A stretch of 20,187 nt of DNA from a bacterium (GCA_004559845.1 SFWW01000014.1:1-20187), one strand, 5' to 3'; numbered from the stretch's first letter, positions 1 to 8,128 are shown. The notes: generated from the sequence alone by a model not told the origin. Translations and numbers: made by a program.

Positions 1-297
1 AGCTTTATCTCCACTCTCGCCCACGGTGGCACGCGGTGCGCGCCACTCACATCCCTCGCCTCCCGAAGAAAAAGCCGCTTCGCGGAAAAAAAGTCGGCTT
101 CGCCGAAAAAAAACAGCGCCTGACGCAAAAAAAATGGCGCATCGTGTGTGTCAAGGGTGGCATATTCCTACCTATGATTCTTGCCACAACCGACCCTCCG
201 AGGCTCACTTCCTTGGTTCCGCTATCTCCAAGCTGCGCTTCAGGCTTCGCCTTTCGCTTGCATGGAGTTTTTCACAATACGCCATCTCCGATGGCGG
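1..297. repeat. Dispersed hairpin-rich repeat, copy A (runs off left edge)
   Basis: Positions 19-110 match 18022-18113 without gaps at 89 of 92 bases, in direct orientation. A second matching block is 226-297 against 18139-18206, with small indels. The DNA between the blocks (111-225) is not shared. The element carries short hairpins: GTGGC/GCCAC at 26-46, CCGC-TTC-GCGG and CGGC-TTC-GCCG near 74-106, AGGC-TTC-GCCT near 242-252, and GCCATC-TCC-GATGGC at 281-295. No reading frame here resembles a protein, and frames through it only translate the repeat. I see nothing clear in 298-368 apart from a T/G-rich stretch. Confidence 0.85.
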
Positions 298-367
298 GAT
301 TAGTGGCTATAGGGGACATCTCTATAAGTTTTTTTGGGGGGAGGTGTTTTTATGCTTGAGATGGGGC

Positions 368-441
368 AAAAAAATAAGAAGAGGCGCAACCTTTGTTGTT
401 TTCGTTTTGTGGAGAAAACGAATGGGGAGGTTGCGCTTCTT
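368..441 (-). terminator. Intrinsic terminator of the DUF3127-like gene
   Basis: On the minus strand, the arms 441-428 and 392-379 pair over 14 bp with one G-T wobble. An inner stem (TCGTTTT/AAAACGA, 402-408 with 415-421) extends the hairpin. A run of seven T follows at 374-368 after a short CTTA. It lies about 35 bp past the stop codon at 475. Confidence 0.85.
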
Positions 442-474
442 GGTATGTGGTGAAGCGATGCTTAACTTCTATTT

Positions 475-909
475 TTAGAATGGGAGGTCGTCGGGAGTGC
501 CTTGACCGAAATCTTGGGGTGCTACCGGGGCGGCGGCTTCAGCAGGATGCGGTGCTGCAGGAGTATCAACCGGGGCGGCTACCGGTTGTGGTACGGGAGC
601 AGCGCCCCCCACACCTACAGTAGCGGCTACTGCGGCAGCCTCATCGATGGTTTCAGCCTTCCATCCCCGAATGCTGGTGTACCATCTGCCATTGTATTCC
701 CGGCTTTCAATGTCGAAGTTCAATTTCACCATTTGTCCCACTTCGAGGTTGTATTGATTGGCACGTTCGCCAAAGAAATCGAAGTGCACCTTTTTGGGGA
801 AATTTTCTTGAGTTTCAAGTACATATTCTTGTTTCGACCAATTGTTACCGTTTTTTGAAACGCCGCTTTGTGGTTGCAGTTTTGCTATGATTTTGCCTGT
901 AATTTCCAT
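475..909 (-). CDS. DUF3127-like OB-fold protein with SSB-like tail
   Basis: A 144-residue protein. The first ~88 residues have a small beta-barrel look and match my memory of the Bacteroidetes DUF3127 family, which is thought to be OB-fold-like; its biochemical role is not established. Residues ~90-135 form an Ala/Pro/Val-rich, probably disordered linker. The protein ends in the acidic tip DDLPF. This order of OB-like domain, flexible linker and acidic tip is that of bacterial single-stranded DNA-binding protein, whose terminal tip (DDDIPF in E. coli) docks partner proteins. A nucleic-acid role is therefore an inference. The ATG at 909 sits just downstream of a good promoter at 958-965. The gene is monocistronic, with a terminator on each side. 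Confidence 0.85.
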   Translation of the reverse strand: MEITGKIIAKLQPQSGVSKNGNNWSKQEYVLETQENFPKKVHFDFFGERANQYNLEVGQMVKLNFDIESREYNGRWYTSIRGWKAETIDEAAAVAATVGVGGAAPVPQPVAAPVDTPAAPHPAEAAAPVAPQDFGQGTPDDLPF

Positions 910-957
910 AAGTAGAATAAAAATGATATTGTGAACTAAGAATTAATTTTCAATTCA

Positions 958-965
958 CAAAGTTA
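958..965 (-). promoter_or_regulatory. -7 promoter box of the DUF3127-like gene
   Basis: TAACTTTG on the minus strand is an exact TAnnTTTG match, the Bacteroidetes primary-sigma -7 element. It lies about 49 bp upstream of the ATG. A matching -33 TTG at normal spacing is not evident. Confidence 0.6.
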
Positions 966-1011
966 CGCATATTAATTGAATCTCACATCATTTTTTGGCG
1001 AAAAAAAGGGC

Positions 1012-1042
1012 AAAAAAAGGGTCACTTTTGCAAAAGTGACCC
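1012..1042 (-). terminator. Intrinsic terminator of the regulator/kinase/permease operon
   Basis: Positions 1019-1042 form a perfect 24-bp palindrome with 12-bp arms (GGGTCACTTTTG and its complement). On the minus strand it is followed directly by seven T (1018-1012). It lies 23 bp after the permease stop codon and insulates that operon from the promoter at 958-965. Confidence 0.92.
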
Positions 1043-1064
1043 AAAAGCAAAATTTAATAAAATA

Positions 1065-3287
1065 CTACTCCATTTTTTGCATTGCATTCAAGAAATAAGC
1101 TTCACTCTTAATCATGTTTCGTGCTTGGAGCACCATGGTTTTTGTTTCGCTTAATATGTTGAGGAACAATGCACTTGCGCGTGAACTCGATGTCGCATCA
1201 GTTCGCACCCTCTTGATATGGTTTTTGATGATTTCGGCAATAGTGTTAAACAAGTCGTCTCTTTTCACCATCACCTCATCGAGTTGGCTAAAATCGTTTT
1301 TCGCCAGCATGGCGGAAATTTGTTTAAAGATATCGTCGACCTTATCATTAATTAGTTTCAAATCATGGATTTGTTCGCTTGTGAGCCCCCGGTGATTATT
1401 ATTAATGTGGTCGTAGGCCGGTCGGGTGGTGTGAAGCAAAGCCTTCGACACCTCGCACACATAATCCACGATTTGCACATAGTAGTGAGCAGTTTCGATA
1501 TGTTGCTCTTGCAGCTGTTTCAGCGTGGTAGAAATCTCATACTTGCGACGGTTGGCTTCGGCATACATTTTTTCGCTTTGCGCCACAGTTTCCTTCAAAC
1601 CCTTCCGGTTTTCGGTGAAGAGCGACACCAGCACACGGTTGTAGATGTTGGAAGTTTGATCCATTGTGTCCACCACCAATTGCGTGCAATTCACGAGCAC
1701 GTCGACCGGGGCATCGTCTTTGTTGATAAGCGGTTCGTTGTGTTCATCTTTCTCGTTAGCATTGTTACCGATGAAACGCTTAATCAGCAAGTAACCGGCA
1801 AGGAGCACCACAGCGGCAAGAGCATATCCACCACCAATCATCAGCATCAGTGCGATGAAGAATGCCATCAAGAACGCCACAAAAGCCGTCACGAACCATC
1901 CCATAATCACCACCATCACACCCGAGATGCGATACACGGCACTGTCTCTACCCCACACACGGTCCGCCAACGACGAGCCCATCGACACCATAAACACCAC
2001 ATAGGTGGTAGAGAGCGGCAATTTGAGCGAAGTGCCGATACAAATCAGGATAGAAGCTGCAGCCAAATTCACCACGGCGCGAATGTGGTCGAAATTACCG
2101 GTTCCTCGGTGTTCTTCAGCGAGAGGTTCGAATCGCTTATTGATAGCGTCTTGCCACTTTTTAGGAAGCACCTTTTCATAGAAACGATTCACCTTCACCG
2201 AATAGCGAACGAGCGCTCTGGAGAAAGGCGTGGAATTAAACCGCTCATCTTCTTCTTGCTGCGATGCAAGCGTGAGTTCGGTTTGTGACACCTTTTTGGC
2301 ATCTTTAGAGAAAAACAGCGTAACCGCCATCACCACGCCGGCAATGGCGAGATAACCGATATTCACCATTTTGGGGTTGTTGAGGCCATCCATGAGAATC
2401 GACATGCCCCCGTCTTGTGCCAATTTATAGGCATCGAAGCCGGCAAGAGGCACACCCACAAAGTTCACCAAGTCGTTGCCGGCAAAGGCAAGCGCCAAAG
2501 CAAAGGTACCGCTCAGGATAGTGATTTTGAGGATGCTCACGCCCAATTTGCTCAGCACGAACAAAATAGCGGAAACCGCCACCCACGCACTCAAGAGCAA
2601 GGTCCAGAAATTGGTAGAGATAAATCCGGAGATTTCTTCAGTGATGAGACCGGAATTTTTCAATCCCTTAAACATAGCAAAATAAATGATCCCCACAATG
2701 GCAACGGCGCACCACATACTGCCCCAGCGGCTGAATTGCCGTGCATAGCGGAAAGTGAACAGCAGTCGCGAGAAATACATCACCACCGCGCCCACCAAGA
2801 ACGAGAGCACCACCGACACCAAAATGGCAGAAATCATACCCAAAGCCTTCGCGCTATTCACATATTCGCTAAATCCGGCTTGAATGTTCCCATCATAGAG
2901 TTTGAACAAAGTGACAGCCACTGCCGCACCGAGCAATTCAAATATCATCGACACGGTGGTAGAGGTAGGCAATCCCAATTTGTTGAAGTTGTCGAGCAGT
3001 AGCACATCGGTAAGCATAACGCCCACATAGAGAAACATGATTTCGGTGAACGTAAACATTTCGGGGTGAAACACGCCATTGCGCGCCACTTCCATCATAC
3101 CGTGCGAGGTGAGCACACCCACTAAGATACCGACCGCAGCCACGCAAATAATCGTGCGGTAGGATGCGATTTTGGAGCCGATAGAAGAGTTGAGGAAGTT
3201 GATGGCATCGTTAGACACCCCCACTATCAAATCCACAATCGCCAAAATGGCAAGAATAACTACAATTACAGTAAATACAGGACTCAT
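1065..3287 (-). CDS. Pit-type inorganic phosphate permease with C-terminal PhoU-like domain
   Basis: A 740-residue inner-membrane protein of the PHO4/PiT family, which brings in inorganic phosphate with a cation. The two inverted family signatures are present: GVSNDAIN near residue 23 and AGNDLVNF near 270. So are the paired motifs LPTSTT (~107) and LPLSTT (~423). About ten or more hydrophobic segments cover residues 1-330 and 400-510, split by a charged cytoplasmic loop. The last ~200 residues are helical and charged and resemble a PhoU-like regulatory domain, which explains the length compared with ~500 residues in PitA. I chose the ATG at 3287 because it opens directly on the first membrane segment; the longer frame needs a GTG at 3335 and adds 16 polar residues. 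It follows the kinase by 111 bp on the same strand. Confidence 0.9.
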   Translation of the reverse strand: MSPVFTVIVVILAILAIVDLIVGVSNDAINFLNSSIGSKIASYRTIICVAAVGILVGVLTSHGMMEVARNGVFHPEMFTFTEIMFLYVGVMLTDVLLLDNFNKLGLPTSTTVSMIFELLGAAVAVTLFKLYDGNIQAGFSEYVNSAKALGMISAILVSVVLSFLVGAVVMYFSRLLFTFRYARQFSRWGSMWCAVAIVGIIYFAMFKGLKNSGLITEEISGFISTNFWTLLLSAWVAVSAILFVLSKLGVSILKITILSGTFALALAFAGNDLVNFVGVPLAGFDAYKLAQDGGMSILMDGLNNPKMVNIGYLAIAGVVMAVTLFFSKDAKKVSQTELTLASQQEEDERFNSTPFSRALVRYSVKVNRFYEKVLPKKWQDAINKRFEPLAEEHRGTGNFDHIRAVVNLAAASILICIGTSLKLPLSTTYVVFMVSMGSSLADRVWGRDSAVYRISGVMVVIMGWFVTAFVAFLMAFFIALMLMIGGGYALAAVVLLAGYLLIKRFIGNNANEKDEHNEPLINKDDAPVDVLVNCTQLVVDTMDQTSNIYNRVLVSLFTENRKGLKETVAQSEKMYAEANRRKYEISTTLKQLQEQHIETAHYYVQIVDYVCEVSKALLHTTRPAYDHINNNHRGLTSEQIHDLKLINDKVDDIFKQISAMLAKNDFSQLDEVMVKRDDLFNTIAEIIKNHIKRVRTDATSSSRASALFLNILSETKTMVLQARNMIKSEAYFLNAMQKME

Positions 3288-3398
3288 AATTTCATTATTT
3301 AGAATTGTTAAATTTCGAAAGAAAGAGGACAGCACGGGCTATGAAGAGCTAATGATGCCCTCTCATGCAGGTAATAAACCACTAAAAAAAATTACCGA

Positions 3399-4838
3399 TT
3401 ATTTAGCTAAAGAGAATTCAAATTCCAAGCCTCCGCCCTCACGATTTCGCACTGTGATAGTGCCTTGGTGGAAGGCAACGGCATTTTTCACGATTGATAG
3501 CCCGAGTCCGGTGCCCCCTTTGGCACGGCTTCTGCCGGTGTCCACCCGGTAGAAACGCTCAAAGAGTCGAGGCAAATGTTCCGGGTCAACCCCCACGCCA
3601 TTGTCGGCGAAGGTAAACACATAATAGTCGGGGCTAACGTTTTTCAACTTAATTATCACATCCCTGCCCCCGCTATAGTGAATGGAATTGGTCATCAAAT
3701 TGTGGAAGATGGATTCCAGCAGTGAAGGGTTACCCTTCAAAGGCAGGTGTTCCGGCACCTCCACGTGCACCCTCATTTGTTCTTCCGGAGAATACACCTT
3801 CATTTCAGCCACCACGGTTCGAATGATTTCAGCCACATCCACCTCAGCGCACTCAATTTTTTCGGGAGCATCGGTGATGCGCGTGATGGTAGAAATGTCG
3901 GCAAGCAAGAGCGAGAGCCGCTTCACATTATCGTAGGCCGTGTCGATGAGTTGTTTTTTGGTGTCTTCCGGCAGCGCCTCAGCGTTGTTTTCCAGCGTTT
4001 CGAGGCATGCTTGAATCACGTGAACGGGTGTTTTGATTTCGTGATTGATATTGTTGGTGAGTTGATGCTTAATACGATCTTTCTCAGCTTGTGCAAACAT
4101 AGCGTTGCGCAAATTTTTATCGCGTTGCTCCGCGGTGAGTTTCATCGTTTTGTAGAGATTCACCACATGTGCAGAAATTTCGCCGAGTTCATCGTTAGGG
4201 AATCGTTTGGTGTCGTAGTCGTCGATATCATCGTATTCCGCTGCTTCCACAAATTTGCGCAAATTTTTTACACTGCGGCTCACTCGATATGTAGCAAACC
4301 AAGCCAGCACCGTCATCAGCAGCGCAATCACGATAATCAGATAGCTATTCACCGGGTCGGCTTTCAGCGTGTCGGCAAGCGTGTGATTGTAGGGCAAAGC
4401 GGTGCGCACCACCACCTTATTGCCCTTTGTAGCGGAATAGAAATATTGTCGAGCATCTGTGGAAGAAATGCGTCGCTTCGTGTACCCCTGTCCCTTAGCA
4501 ATGGCATCGAGCACCTCTTGCCTATTGGAGTGGTTTTCTTTCACATGGGTGCCATTGGTGTCGAAAATCAGATTTCCGGAAAAGTCGATGAGCGACACGC
4601 GCAGCGAATCGTTGGCTCCGATTTCTTTAAGGAATTGCGGAGTGACGGAGCCCTCTTTTTCCAAGTGGTCGAGAATGCGGATATTGAGCATTTGCAGTCG
4701 GCTATCGAGCACTTCCGTTTTGAACTCCACCTCCCGTGAATACTGCAAAGCGAAAAACACCAACGCCAGCGACCATGTGAAAAACATGATCAGCATAAAA
4801 ATGCGGGTGTGGACACTAATCTTTGGTTTTGAAACCAT
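3399..4838 (-). CDS. Sensor histidine kinase (HisKA type)
   Basis: A 479-residue membrane kinase. A first membrane helix (~14-32) and a second (~165-184) bracket a ~130-residue extracytoplasmic sensor region that I cannot assign to a named domain. A HAMP-like linker follows, then HisKA with the phosphorylatable His266 in NINHEIKTP. The ATPase domain shows an N box (NLMTNSIHYS), G1 (DNGVGV, Asp412) and G2 (GGTGLGLS). Its partner should be the regulator encoded just upstream. The ATG at 4838 is preceded by AAGGA at a good distance and overlaps the regulator gene by 23 bp, which suggests translational coupling. An ATG at 4874 is possible but gives a 59-bp overlap. Phosphate as the stimulus is inferred only from the permease next door. 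Confidence 0.9.
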   Translation of the reverse strand: MVSKPKISVHTRIFMLIMFFTWSLALVFFALQYSREVEFKTEVLDSRLQMLNIRILDHLEKEGSVTPQFLKEIGANDSLRVSLIDFSGNLIFDTNGTHVKENHSNRQEVLDAIAKGQGYTKRRISSTDARQYFYSATKGNKVVVRTALPYNHTLADTLKADPVNSYLIIVIALLMTVLAWFATYRVSRSVKNLRKFVEAAEYDDIDDYDTKRFPNDELGEISAHVVNLYKTMKLTAEQRDKNLRNAMFAQAEKDRIKHQLTNNINHEIKTPVHVIQACLETLENNAEALPEDTKKQLIDTAYDNVKRLSLLLADISTITRITDAPEKIECAEVDVAEIIRTVVAEMKVYSPEEQMRVHVEVPEHLPLKGNPSLLESIFHNLMTNSIHYSGGRDVIIKLKNVSPDYYVFTFADNGVGVDPEHLPRLFERFYRVDTGRSRAKGGTGLGLSIVKNAVAFHQGTITVRNREGGGLEFEFSLAK

Positions 4839-5502
4839 AACCAAGTCCTTGTCGGGTAATGATTCTGTCGCCATAATTTCCGAGTTTTTTACGTAAACGC
4901 CCGATATTTACATCCACCGTACGGTCGACCACACACACATCAGCGGTCCAAACCCTATGTAGGATTTCCGCACGCGAATACACCTTATCGGGATTTTGCA
5001 AAAAGAATGCCAACAAATCAAACTCCGTGATGGTGAGCGCCACCGGTCGGCTATCAATGCTACACTCACGTGTGGCGGTATTAAGGGACAGCGATTCATA
5101 TTCCAAGACATCGCCGCCTACATATCTGCCACTTCTTTTGAGTACGCTTTTGAGCCGTGCAATGAGTTCACGCATAGAAAAAGGTTTGCGAATGTAGTCG
5201 TCGGCCCCGTTGTCAAAGCCTTCGAGCAAATCTTCTTCCGAGTCTTTGGCTGTGCAGAAAATGATGGGGATATTTTTCAAGTCGGAGCGGCTTCGAATCA
5301 CTTTAGCTAATTCAAATCCCGACATGTGTTCCATCATCACATCCAGCAAAAATAAATCGTAGCGCTCCAATTTCATTCTCAGTGCAGCTTCCGCAGAATT
5401 GGCAGTATCCACTCTGAATCCTTCCATTTCCAGGTTTAATTTCAGCACATAGCAAATGGATTGCTCGTCGTCTACAATTAATATTTTTGGCACATCAGCC
5501 AT
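4816..5502 (-). CDS. OmpR/PhoB-family response regulator
   Basis: A 228-residue cytoplasmic transcription factor. The receiver domain (~4-120) has the acidic pair Asp11/Asp12, phosphoacceptor Asp54 (LLDVMM), Thr84 (FCTAKD) and Lys106 (RKPFS). The C-terminal winged helix (~130-225) ends with the typical recognition-helix region VDRTVDVNIGRLRKKL and the wing GLGYGF. The frame can be extended to a GTG at 5511, but the ATG at 5502 starts right before the receiver strand and is preferred. First gene of the operon with the kinase and permease. Upstream, repeated TGTAACA half-sites on an 11-bp phase (5569-5635) suit an OmpR/PhoB-type dimer and suggest autoregulation. Confidence 0.93.
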   Translation of the reverse strand: MADVPKILIVDDEQSICYVLKLNLEMEGFRVDTANSAEAALRMKLERYDLFLLDVMMEHMSGFELAKVIRSRSDLKNIPIIFCTAKDSEEDLLEGFDNGADDYIRKPFSMRELIARLKSVLKRSGRYVGGDVLEYESLSLNTATRECSIDSRPVALTITEFDLLAFFLQNPDKVYSRAEILHRVWTADVCVVDRTVDVNIGRLRKKLGNYGDRIITRQGLGYGFKTKD

Positions 5503-5540
5503 GTTGGTCACTCTTTGTGGTTAGTATTTTATTTCTGTTG

Positions 5541-5548
5541 CAAAATTA
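5541..5548 (-). promoter_or_regulatory. -7 promoter box of the two-component/permease operon
   Basis: TAATTTTG on the minus strand matches TAnnTTTG exactly and lies 38 bp upstream of the ATG at 5502. No good -33 element is visible at the usual spacing, as expected for a promoter that needs an activator. Confidence 0.6.
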
Positions 5549-5568
5549 CTGTAAAAAACCGTCAGAAT

Positions 5569-5635
5569 TATAACAAACCTGTAACAATGCAAGGTGTAAC
5601 GAACTGAAAATGAAAAATGTTACAACTTTGTTACA
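5569..5635 (-). promoter_or_regulatory. Candidate operator: phased TGTAACA half-sites
   Basis: Five near-identical heptamers lie just upstream of the -7 box. Read on the plus strand they are TATAACA (5569-5575), TGTAACA (5580-5586), TGTAACG (5595-5601), and in the other orientation TGTTACA (5618-5624) and TGTTACA (5629-5635). The first pair and the last pair are each spaced 11 bp start to start, a 7-bp site plus a 4-bp spacer. That is the geometry of tandem direct repeats bound by OmpR/PhoB-family regulators. Binding by the neighbouring regulator is an inference. Confidence 0.55.
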
Positions 5636-5685
5636 AAGGACAGGAGTTAGGAGTTAGAGATTTGAGAGATTAGGGTTAAGAATAC

Positions 5686-5744
5686 ATTTGTCTTCACTTC
5701 CCGTGAGCATAGCGAACGATACCTTCTTCCACTTCTTCACTTCC
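5686..5744 (-). repeat. Diverged solitary copy of the 87-bp repeat
   Basis: Read on the minus strand, about 49 of 58 bases match the core of the tandem units at 9404-9838, including the GAAG..GAAG-type segment and the CGCT..GCTC core. It lies in the intergenic region between the MBOAT gene stop and the two-component operon promoter. It is in the opposite orientation to the array. Confidence 0.75.
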
Positions 5745-5771
5745 GTTAAAAAAATCATTCTTACACAATTC

Positions 5772-7259
5772 TTAATATTGTGCGTAGATGAAAGGCTTCA
5801 CATCGGCGGAGGAGAATTGCACCACCAATTGCACTACCACCACAAACACGAGCAATTTCACCACCCATGGCGTGTTCACAAACCATCTTTGCACGGCAGC
5901 ATATCCGCACTTAGGCAAGAAATGGGCAATGAGGATGAGCACCATCATCACGCACCATGTGGGGCGCGCCTTGATGAAATAGGGCACATGAGCGAGGTCG
6001 AAATTGGTAAATATGCCTGCATACATGGCGAGCGTGTCGGTAAGATTCTCAGCTCTGAATGCCACGAAGGCAAACGCCACGAAGGCAAATGTGAGCAATC
6101 CCGAGCAGATGCTCACCACGGGATTGTCGGGGATTTTTTTGAGCCACGGCATATTGATTTTGTGCACCACCAACCCCACACCGTGGAGTGCACCCCAGTA
6201 GATGTAGTTGAGACCGGCACCGTGCCAAAATCCTCCCAAGAGCATTGTTACCAGCAGGTTGGTGTATTGGCGCACCTTCCCTTTGCGATTTCCTCCGAGA
6301 GCGATATACACATAGTCGCGCAGCCAAAACGAGAGCGAAATGTGCCATCGGCGCCAAAATTCAGTGATATTTTTCGAACGGAACGGAAAATCGAAGTTCA
6401 CCCCCAAATCGAATCCCATCATTTTGCCCATACCTATCGCCATGTCGCTGTAGCCGGCAAAGTCGCAATAGAGTTGCACGGTGAAGCCAACGGCAGCCAT
6501 CAGCAATTCGAATCCGCTGTAGGGCGCCATGTTGGAGAACACGATATTGGTGTACTGCGCCAAGTAATCCGCCACCACAGCTTTTTTGATTACGCCAATC
6601 ATCACTTGCCAAAAACCGGCGTAGACACTTTCTGCGCTCACGGGAGCAGGGTTGTGGATTTGCGGGATGAAATCTTTGGCTCGCACAATAGGTCCGGCAA
6701 TCAAGCACGGGAAAAACGACAGGAAGAAGAGGTGGTCGAGATAACTGCGCGTGGGCGGCATTTTTTCTTTATACACATCCACCACATAACTGATAGTGCG
6801 GAAGGTGTAGAACGAAAGTCCGATAGGAGCGATAATGTCGAGCGGCTGGAAATTGTTGCCCATGATATCCGCCCAGGTGTGGAGGAAAAAGTTGGTGTAC
6901 TTAAACACAAACAGCATGCCCAAAGAGCAGCAGAGCGATAGCCACAGCCACATTTTGCGCTTGCGCTTATCGGAGGCAGCACTGATGCGCAGTGCCACAT
7001 ACCAGTCGATAACAGAGGTGGCAAGCATCACCAGCACATACCAGCCGCTGCAGCGCACGAAAAATAGCAAACTAAACGCCACCACAAAGAGCTGCATCTT
7101 CGTGCGGCGATTGCGCAGCAAGGCATAAACGGGCAAAAAAATGGCAAACGCCACCCAGAAAAGACCGCTCGAAAACACCACCGGCGCGGCGGCATTGGGC
7201 ACGAGCATAGCCACTATATTGTGCCACAGCGTGGCGAAATCAAACGATAAATGTTCCAT
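5772..7259 (-). CDS. MBOAT-family membrane O-acyltransferase (AlgI/DltB/PatA-like)
   Basis: A 495-residue polytopic membrane protein with many hydrophobic segments. Hallmarks of the MBOAT family are in order: SFYTFRTISYVVDVYK (149-164), DFAGYSDMAIG (266-276), FPFRSKNITEFWRRWHISLS (291-310), LRDYVYIALGGNRKG (313-327), and the catalytic region FWHGAGLNYIYWGALHG with His346 and His359. Family members pass an acyl group, usually acetyl, across the membrane to a polysaccharide or peptidoglycan acceptor, normally with an SGNH-type partner. Such a partner is encoded 47 bp upstream on the same strand, so the two probably work together. The acceptor cannot be read from the sequence; the peptidoglycan genes upstream make peptidoglycan O-acetylation one option and a surface glycan another. 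Confidence 0.92.
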   Translation of the reverse strand: MEHLSFDFATLWHNIVAMLVPNAAAPVVFSSGLFWVAFAIFLPVYALLRNRRTKMQLFVVAFSLLFFVRCSGWYVLVMLATSVIDWYVALRISAASDKRKRKMWLWLSLCCSLGMLFVFKYTNFFLHTWADIMGNNFQPLDIIAPIGLSFYTFRTISYVVDVYKEKMPPTRSYLDHLFFLSFFPCLIAGPIVRAKDFIPQIHNPAPVSAESVYAGFWQVMIGVIKKAVVADYLAQYTNIVFSNMAPYSGFELLMAAVGFTVQLYCDFAGYSDMAIGMGKMMGFDLGVNFDFPFRSKNITEFWRRWHISLSFWLRDYVYIALGGNRKGKVRQYTNLLVTMLLGGFWHGAGLNYIYWGALHGVGLVVHKINMPWLKKIPDNPVVSICSGLLTFAFVAFAFVAFRAENLTDTLAMYAGIFTNFDLAHVPYFIKARPTWCVMMVLILIAHFLPKCGYAAVQRWFVNTPWVVKLLVFVVVVQLVVQFSSADVKPFIYAQY

Positions 7260-7306
7260 AGGTCATCACATCATAGATGGAGAGATTCAGTATATTCATT
7301 TTCAAA

Positions 7307-8128
7307 TCATTCACCTTCGGGAGGGGAGAGGTACTCGTAGTGACAATGATTTTTACGATATTCAGCCGACACCTTTGCATTGGCAGGCAGGTTCAGGCGA
7401 ATCGGGAAATCGCTCTTGGTCATCACCCATCGGCAAATGCGGTCCATCCACTTAGCGGCGGAAGCGGCAGTGGGATGAGCACCATCTTTGGCACGTTCAT
7501 AGTGCTGGTCGGGCGTGTAGCTCAAATAGAAACGGCCCGCCGGCACCAGTGCTTGCACCATCTCATTGAATCCCGTGTCGTCTTTCCAGTTGGGCGGTCC
7601 TATCCAAATGTAGGGTCGATTTCCAATTTCCTTAAGCAGCTGCTGCACATACTTCGTGCGCTTTTGCTTGATATCGGAGATAAACAATTCGTTACCCCCC
7701 AAGCACACCATCACATAGTTTGGCTTATACTTTTCTATAAATTCTTTGGCTTTGCCACTTTTAGCCCACACTTCCGTGCTACTGCTATACCAAGTGACCA
7801 CCGCCAATTCGTGGCCGTTTTCCTCCGCGTAAGCGCCCAACCGCGGCCCTAATCGCTCCAGCATAGAGTCGCCGAAAAAGAGGATTTTTTTGCGCGTGGT
7901 GTCGAGCGCGGCAAATTTTTGCGCTTCGGCAGCGGTGCTGTCGGATTTGTGAGCGCGTGATTTTTTTGCAGTGGAGTCGGGCGCAGCCGTAAAGAGGGCA
8001 CCGGCAAATTTTGCCGACGACAATCCCAAGTGCTCCTCCAATTCCTCGCTAAAAAACGATTGCACGCAAAAAATCAGCAGAGCGGCTACCAGCAGTAGCG
8101 AAATGGCAAACAAGGGTTTTTTCTTCAT
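7307..8128 (-). CDS. SGNH-hydrolase-like periplasmic protein, partner of the MBOAT protein
   Basis: A 273-residue protein with an N-terminal membrane anchor or uncleaved signal (MKKKPLFAISLLLVAALLIF), a charged linker, then an SGNH fold. Block I is FFGDSML with nucleophile Ser88, block III is CLGGNELF with Asn146, and block V is DGAHP with Asp215 and His218, so the catalytic set looks intact. Proteins of this type next to MBOAT enzymes (AlgJ/AlgX, PatB, DUF459-like) complete acyl transfer or act as esterases outside the cytoplasm. The frame could begin at a TTG at 8146, but the ATG at 8128 opens the signal sequence cleanly. It lies 85 bp after the epimerase gene and 47 bp before the MBOAT gene, probably in one transcript. 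Confidence 0.85.
   Translation of the reverse strand: MKKKPLFAISLLLVAALLIFCVQSFFSEELEEHLGLSSAKFAGALFTAAPDSTAKKSRAHKSDSTAAEAQKFAALDTTRKKILFFGDSMLERLGPRLGAYAEENGHELAVVTWYSSSTEVWAKSGKAKEFIEKYKPNYVMVCLGGNELFISDIKQKRTKYVQQLLKEIGNRPYIWIGPPNWKDDTGFNEMVQALVPAGRFYLSYTPDQHYERAKDGAHPTAASAAKWMDRICRWVMTKSDFPIRLNLPANAKVSAEYRKNHCHYEYLSPPEGE

Noticed and set aside
26..478. Plus-strand frames of 150 and 107 codons at the left end
   Set aside because: They translate the dispersed repeat (Lys/Arg-rich runs from AAAAA-hairpin DNA) and run through the terminator of the opposite-strand gene.
2125..2140. GGTTCGAATC word resembling a tRNA T arm
   Set aside because: It lies within the permease coding region and there is no acceptor stem or anticodon arm around it.
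3287..3335. Extended N terminus of the permease from a GTG
   Set aside because: It adds 16 polar residues before the first membrane helix; the ATG at 3287 opens the helix as in the family.
5688..6941. 417-codon plus-strand frame, rich in His, opposite the MBOAT gene
   Set aside because: It is the antisense shadow of a gene with all MBOAT motifs; the His-rich composition comes from reading complementary codons.
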